DNA of 8,059 bases from an uncultured Candidatus Woesearchaeota archaeon. GTDB lineage: Archaea; Nanobdellota; Nanobdellia; Woesearchaeales; 21-14-0-10-32-9. Position numbers and translations under genes: made by a program. The DNA lies in the NCBI GenBank assembly GCA_903891505.1, contig CAITEO010000100.1, positions 1 through 8,059 of the forward strand. The letters run 5' to 3'. Below, in pieces: positions 5,362 to 8,059 of the stretch (positions are counted from its first letter, which is position 1; each line of letters opens with the position of its first letter). Under the pieces are notes generated by a model. It saw nothing but the letters and a program-made list of their open reading frames with translations, had not been told where the DNA came from and ran no database searches.

Positions 5362-5667
5362 TTACATCAAGCCTAGCTTTGTCGCTACGTCAATTGCAGG
5401 CGATCCCTCTGCGAATCTTACGTACGCTCTTTTCTTTCCTGCTGGATCTATTTGAGTCGTCACAGTTTGTACTTTCACGTTGAATTCTTTTTCTATTGCG
5501 CGTTTTATCTCGAGCTTTGTCGAAGTAAGACCTACTATGAATATTAATTTGTTCTCTGATTCCATCAGTCTTATTGTTTTTTCAGTCGCTAGCGGATAGA
5601 GTAATACTGGATGATTATTTATTATCTTATGAGTTTTTGGTGATTTTGCGATGTTTGATTTCTTCAT
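5362..5667 (-). CDS. rpl23: Ribosomal protein uL23
   Basis: Large-subunit protein at the tunnel exit, a docking site for SRP and other nascent-chain factors. The product has 101 residues. The conserved core begins at LLYPLATEKTIRLMESENKL (22-41), followed by FIVGLTSTKLEIKRAIEKEF (43-62), VKVQTVTTQIDPAGKKRAYVRF (64-85) and the C-terminal DVATKLGLM. Residues 1-20 are a basic N-terminal extension. I keep this start because its ATG overlaps the uL4 stop (ATGA, 5664-5667) and has GAGG just upstream, the same arrangement as at uL22/uS3. The stop is TAA at 5362-5364. Confidence 0.97.
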   Translation of the reverse strand: MKKSNIAKSPKTHKIINNHPVLLYPLATEKTIRLMESENKLIFIVGLTSTKLEIKRAIEKEFNVKVQTVTTQIDPAGKKRAYVRFAEGSPAIDVATKLGLM

Positions 5668-5692
5668 TGTTTATCCTCTTTGGATTTTTCAG
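5664..5692. repeat. Repeated stop/start junction module (uL4/uL23 copy)
   Basis: Partner of 3386-3414 (17 identical bases, then about 9 of 12). The sequence around the start reads GAGGATAAACAATGA on the minus strand in both copies: ribosome-binding site, spacer and overlapping start/stop. Confidence 0.75.
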
Positions 5693-6665
5693 TCAATTTA
5701 ATTTCTGACTCTTTCTCAGGCTTAGCTGATTTAGCTGCATCTTTAGTTGGAGCTTTCTTTGGAAGAAGCGCAGTAGCAGGTTTTGTTTTCTTTTCGTTCT
5801 TCTCTTTAACTAGAGCAACTACAACCTTCGCTTTCTTTTCAACAACGCCCTTGTAATCTGACGTGAAAAGTTTCTTCTCAGCTAGTTTCTTCACAGCTGA
5901 TTCTGTGAAAAGAGTTGCCCTGCCTACTTGCGCACCAGGTGCGAGTAGTTCAGCATTCAAGTCTTCAACGATTGCAATATCCACACCAGGGAAATTGTTT
6001 GCTGCAAGGAAAAGATCTGATTCTTTTGACGTGACAAATAAGATGCTCTTCTTTGTCTTGTGTTTTCTTCCTCTAGACTTTCCTTTTCCTGGTCTGATCT
6101 TTGAGACTGCTGCTCTTTCAAGCTCGTCTTTGAAACCTAGTTTCAAAAGTATCTTTCTCAAATCCGCAGTTTTCTTGACTAAATCAAAGTCATCTGCTAT
6201 TATGAATGGGTATGATGAAGGAACTTTGTGTCCTCTTGTTTTTACAACATCTTGCATCATCGTAGATGATAATGCTGATCTTATTGCTTTTCTATTCTCA
6301 GTCTCATTTATTTTTTGCTCCCAGATCTTTGATGCTTTAGGAGGATGAGCTTGTCTACCACCAACTGTTTGAGGTGCGAATGCACCAACAAAATTGAATC
6401 TTGTTCCGTTTCTTGACGTTGCTTTTCTTGGAGTTCTTGATTGTCCTATTCCATATGTTCCCTTGAAATCACGCCTTCTCTTTGAAACATAAGCTGATGC
6501 TCTCTTTCCAGCCATTGGCTTAGTACCATATGGAGTTCTATTTCTCGCTTGAATTGCAAGGACTGCCCTCTTAACAAGATCTTTTCTTGAAGGCTCTGAA
6601 AATTGTACTGGTAATTCAATTGTTCCTTTTTCAGTTGCATCCTTTGTGAATATTTTTAACTTCAT
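5664..6665 (-). CDS. rpl4: Ribosomal protein uL4 with C-terminal tail
   Basis: Large-subunit protein whose long loop lines the narrow part of the peptide tunnel. The product has 333 residues. The archaeal/eukaryotic core spans about 1-268: RKDLVKRAVLAIQARNRTPYG (27-47) leading into the basic tunnel loop (about 44-105, with GTYGIGQSRTPRKATSRNGTR and GGRQAHPPK). Then come NRKAIRSALSST (124-135), SYPFIIADDFDLVKKT (151-166), RPGKGKSRGRKHKTKKSILFV (191-211) and LAPGAQVGRATLFTESAVKKL (241-261). Residues from about 269 to 333 are an extra Lys/Ala/Glu-rich tail that ends in EKSKEDKQ, like the end of uL22. AGAGA before the ATG at 6663-6665 is a weak ribosome-binding site. It lies 60 nt after uL3 and its stop overlaps the uL23 start. 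Confidence 0.97.
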   Translation of the reverse strand: MKLKIFTKDATEKGTIELPVQFSEPSRKDLVKRAVLAIQARNRTPYGTKPMAGKRASAYVSKRRRDFKGTYGIGQSRTPRKATSRNGTRFNFVGAFAPQTVGGRQAHPPKASKIWEQKINETENRKAIRSALSSTMMQDVVKTRGHKVPSSYPFIIADDFDLVKKTADLRKILLKLGFKDELERAAVSKIRPGKGKSRGRKHKTKKSILFVTSKESDLFLAANNFPGVDIAIVEDLNAELLAPGAQVGRATLFTESAVKKLAEKKLFTSDYKGVVEKKAKVVVALVKEKNEKKTKPATALLPKKAPTKDAAKSAKPEKESEIKLTEKSKEDKQ

Positions 6666-6725
6666 TTTTATTCTCTGAATATTATTTGTTTTTTATCATT
6701 TGTTTGATGTTTAATTATTATCTAC

Positions 6726-7718
6726 CTATCCTTGCTGCGAACTCGTACTGATGTATTTTATACCTTCAGACGAGAATTGAGGTTTCTGATTTCTTAATCT
6801 TATAGGCTCGCAGAGAATAACCATTCTCTTTTTAGCACCCATAACTGAACCTTTGATTATTACGAATGTTGAAGAAACTTCGCCATAGTTTAGGAATCCA
6901 CCTTTTGGATTAACAAGTTCTGGCTTATCACTTATTTTCAAAATGAAATTATTATATTGTACCCTTTGATGGAAACCCATCTGACCCGCATGTGCTACTC
7001 TATACATAACATGTCCCTGTCTACTCCAGCCACCAAGTGATCCGACAGCTCTTTGACCTTTCTCTGATTTGTGTCCTTTGAGTCCAACACCGAATCTCTT
7101 AACTGGACCTTGGAAACCTTTTCCTTTTGTTATGCCGTGTAAATCAACAAACTGTCCTTCTTTGAAAACATCAGTTATTTGTATTGGCTTATCCATATGA
7201 TTCTTAACAAATTCTAGCTTCTCTTTATTTGATCCACCGAGTGAGATTTCGAAAGTTTCAGGTGTCTTCTTAAGCTTTATCATCTTAGGCATCGTGTAAA
7301 CTTGAACTTTTACATCAGTATAATCATCAACATTTAATTTTTCAACATCTTGTGCTGTCGCGAATTTTTCCTTCGGAACATTCGTGGCACGTGAGAATTC
7401 TTTTTCTGTTTTAAAGTTTAATTGAGAAGCAACATAATCTGCCTTGTCTTTGCGTTTGTAAAGTTTGACTGAGGCGATTCTTATCGGCGGGCACTCGAGA
7501 ATTGATGCAGTCATAATCTGCTCGGACCCGCCCATTCTTTTTACTTTGTCTGAGTTGATTGCGAAAAGATGAGTCATGCCTGCTTTGTATGCTGGGAATG
7601 AAAGAAGTTTCGCTTCTTTGATAATAGGGGTTGATCTAACTCGTGGATATATTCTTTTAGCCCTTTTTCTAGGCCATACACCCATACTTCCGAACCTTGG
7701 TCTTTTTGGTTTTGGCAT
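6726..7718 (-). CDS. rpl3: Ribosomal protein uL3
   Basis: First gene of the operon; a large-subunit assembly-initiator protein with an extension toward the peptidyl transferase centre. The product has 330 residues, the normal archaeal length. Landmarks: PKRPRFGSMGVWPRKRAKR (4-22), FPAYKAGMTH (41-50), the family signature DLHGITKGKGFQGPVKRFG (192-210), the W-finger region GSLGGWSRQGHVMYRVAHAGQ (226-246, with W231 equivalent to the tip Trp) and the C-terminal barrel with KGSVMGAKKRMVILCEPIR (289-307). The TAG stop is at 6726-6728. AAGGGG about 8 nt upstream supports the ATG at 7716-7718. It shows no low-complexity tail. It opens the operon after a 325-nt divergent intergenic region. Confidence 0.98.
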   Translation of the reverse strand: MPKPKRPRFGSMGVWPRKRAKRIYPRVRSTPIIKEAKLLSFPAYKAGMTHLFAINSDKVKRMGGSEQIMTASILECPPIRIASVKLYKRKDKADYVASQLNFKTEKEFSRATNVPKEKFATAQDVEKLNVDDYTDVKVQVYTMPKMIKLKKTPETFEISLGGSNKEKLEFVKNHMDKPIQITDVFKEGQFVDLHGITKGKGFQGPVKRFGVGLKGHKSEKGQRAVGSLGGWSRQGHVMYRVAHAGQMGFHQRVQYNNFILKISDKPELVNPKGGFLNYGEVSSTFVIIKGSVMGAKKRMVILCEPIRLRNQKPQFSSEGIKYISTSSQQG

Positions 7719-7740
7719 ATATAATTCCCCTTATATTCCT

Positions 7741-7749
7741 CTATATAGG
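7741..7749 (-). promoter_or_regulatory. Possible proximal TATA box for uL3
   Basis: CTATATAG, self-complementary, with its centre about 26 nt before the uL3 ATG. That is the spacing expected of an archaeal promoter giving a leaderless transcript. A ribosome-binding site between it and the ATG argues against leaderless use, so this is only one of several candidates. Confidence 0.3.
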
Positions 7750-7818
7750 ATAACTTCAGCTAATTGAAAAGCTTTTGTTTTCCTTAATAAAACGCCTATT
7801 GTTGAAATCCTTCTTAGA

Positions 7819-7839
7819 AGTACATGTAAAACATGTACT
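7819..7839. repeat. Perfect inverted repeat between the divergent promoters
   Basis: Arms AGTACATGT (7819-7827) and ACATGTACT (7831-7839), 9 of 9 complementary, with a 3-nt AAA spacer; each arm contains the palindrome ACATGT. It is directly followed on the plus strand by eight A residues. It could be a dimeric regulator's binding site or a hairpin in the uL3 leader. As a terminator it reads poorly: on the minus strand the T run comes before the hairpin, not after it. Confidence 0.75.
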
Positions 7840-7873
7840 GAAAAAAAATCCCTTTTCAGGCGCGTTTACGACG

Positions 7874-7894
7874 TTAAAGTCCCTTCGACCTTAA
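7874..7894 (-). repeat. Inverted repeat / hairpin in the uL3 upstream region
   Basis: Arms TTAAAGTC (7874-7881) and GACCTTAA (7887-7894) around a 5-base loop. Seven of the eight pairs are Watson-Crick; on the minus-strand RNA the eighth is a G-U pair, so the 8-bp stem forms better in the uL3-direction transcript. It lies just downstream of the start site predicted from the TATA box at 7923-7930. Confidence 0.5.
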
Positions 7895-7922
7895 CCACTG
7901 AATCAATGGGAATGAAGATGCG

Positions 7923-7937
7923 TTTATAAAGGTTTTG
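7923..7937 (-). promoter_or_regulatory. Candidate distal promoter for the operon
   Basis: On the minus strand CAAAACC (BRE-like, 7931-7937) precedes TTTATAAA (7923-7930), a good match to the archaeal TATA consensus. A start near 7900 would give a leader of about 180 nt to the uL3 ATG, containing both inverted repeats. TTTATAAA is palindromic, so plus-strand use cannot be excluded. Confidence 0.5.
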
Positions 7938-7973
7938 AAATAAACGGCTGATATGCACCCCTCTTAATTAATA

Positions 7974-7987
7974 GAAATTTTTATATA
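7974..7987 (+). promoter_or_regulatory. Promoter of the divergent plus-strand gene
   Basis: GAAATT (BRE-like, 7974-7979) runs into TTTATATA (7980-7987), a near-perfect archaeal TATA box. The expected start, about 25 nt downstream near 8008-8011, would leave a leader of about 35 nt before the proposed TTG start at 8044. Confidence 0.65.
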
Positions 7988-8043
7988 GTAGCTCTCGTCT
8001 AAAATTAGCATTCTTACAACAAATTTATTGACGAGGTGCTACA

Positions 8044-8059
8044 TTGGAGATAATTATTA
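8044..8059 (+). CDS. Start of a divergent gene, product unknown (cut by window edge)
   Basis: GAGGTG at 8033-8038 matches the archaeal anti-Shine-Dalgarno exactly and lies 5 nt before a TTG at 8044-8046, an ideal spacing. The frame continues open to the window end (MEIII, then one base). The well-placed BRE/TATA at 7974-7987 supports a real transcription unit. Five codons are too few to assign a family, and a later ATG outside the window cannot be excluded as the true start. Confidence 0.5.

Larger units (their letters stand above)
7719..8043. promoter_or_regulatory. Divergent intergenic region upstream of uL3
   Basis: 325 nt without a credible gene of useful length. From left to right it holds the uL3 ribosome-binding site and a possible leaderless-type TATA (7741-7749), an AT-rich stretch with a weaker minus-strand TATA (7785-7792), a perfect inverted repeat (7819-7839), an eight-base A run (7841-7848, a T run for minus transcripts), a second inverted repeat (7874-7894), a minus-strand TATA (7923-7930), a TTAATTAA palindrome (7964-7971) and a plus-strand BRE/TATA (7974-7987). 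The layout suggests divergent promoters with shared control elements. Confidence 0.7.

Noticed and set aside
6446..6640. 64-codon minus-strand frame inside uL4
   Set aside because: It overlaps the conserved core of uL4 in another frame, and its Gln/Leu/Glu-rich sequence looks like a frame shadow.
7817..7837. Minus-strand mini-ORF encoding MFYMYF before a stop in the uL3 leader
   Set aside because: It follows from the inverted repeat itself, has no ribosome-binding site at a useful distance, and attenuation by aromatic codons makes no sense for a ribosomal operon.
7819..7848. Hairpin plus homopolymer run as an intrinsic terminator
   Set aside because: On the plus strand the run after the hairpin is A, and on the minus strand the T run comes before the hairpin, so neither direction fits; a simple T-run stop in the minus direction remains possible.
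7841..7915. tRNA or C/D box RNA upstream of uL3
   Set aside because: The minus strand has a D-loop-like AGTGGTTAAGG and a CTGA, but no acceptor or anticodon stem can be paired and no proper C box (RUGAUGA) is present.
7964..7971. TTAATTAA palindrome as an operator
   Set aside because: Eight AT-only bases are expected by chance in such sequence and no partner site is visible.

Overview
The window is a canonical archaeal ribosomal-protein operon, all on the minus strand. Read in transcription order from right to left it runs uL3, uL4, uL23, uL2, uS19, uL22, uS3, uL29, aIF1 (SUI1), Rpp29 (RNase P component 1), uS17, uL14, uL24 and the first 110 codons of eS4, which runs off the left edge. The gene content shows an archaeon: eS4, aIF1 and Rpp29 sit inside the S10/spc-type cluster, and the proteins are the archaeal/eukaryotic forms. 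The sequence is AT-rich. Short overlaps and Lys/Glu/Ala-rich C-terminal tails on several ribosomal proteins would fit a small-genome (DPANN-like) archaeon, but that placement is inference and I cannot name a lineage.

Layout: 1-330 eS4 (partial); 331-464 a GC-rich, highly structured gap; 465-893 uL24; 894-1000 a very AT-rich gap; 1001-5290 a tight run uL14 <- uS17 <- Rpp29 <- aIF1 <- uL29 <- uS3 <- uL22 <- uS19 <- uL2, with gaps of 48 nt or less and ATGA overlaps at aIF1/Rpp29 and uL22/uS3; 5362-6665 uL23 and uL4 (ATGA overlap); 6726-7718 uL3; 7719-8043 a divergent intergenic region with candidate promoters on both strands and two inverted repeats; 8044 to the end, the probable first five codons of a divergent plus-strand gene.

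The genes work together in translation. Eleven proteins build the two ribosomal subunits and eS4 is a further small-subunit protein. aIF1 acts in start-codon selection, and Rpp29 is a protein subunit of RNase P, which matures tRNA 5' ends.

I see no defence system, mobile element, CRISPR array or tRNA gene. The most unusual features are: (1) a 64-nt fully Watson-Crick three-way-junction fold at 370-433 between uL24 and eS4; (2) a 43-bp near-identical repeat (42/43) shared by the C-terminal tails of uS3 and uL22, plus a second shared tail/junction module between uL22/uS3 and uL4/uL23; (3) departures from family consensus in uL2, uS19 and aIF1 at normally conserved places; (4) the structured divergent leader upstream of uL3.
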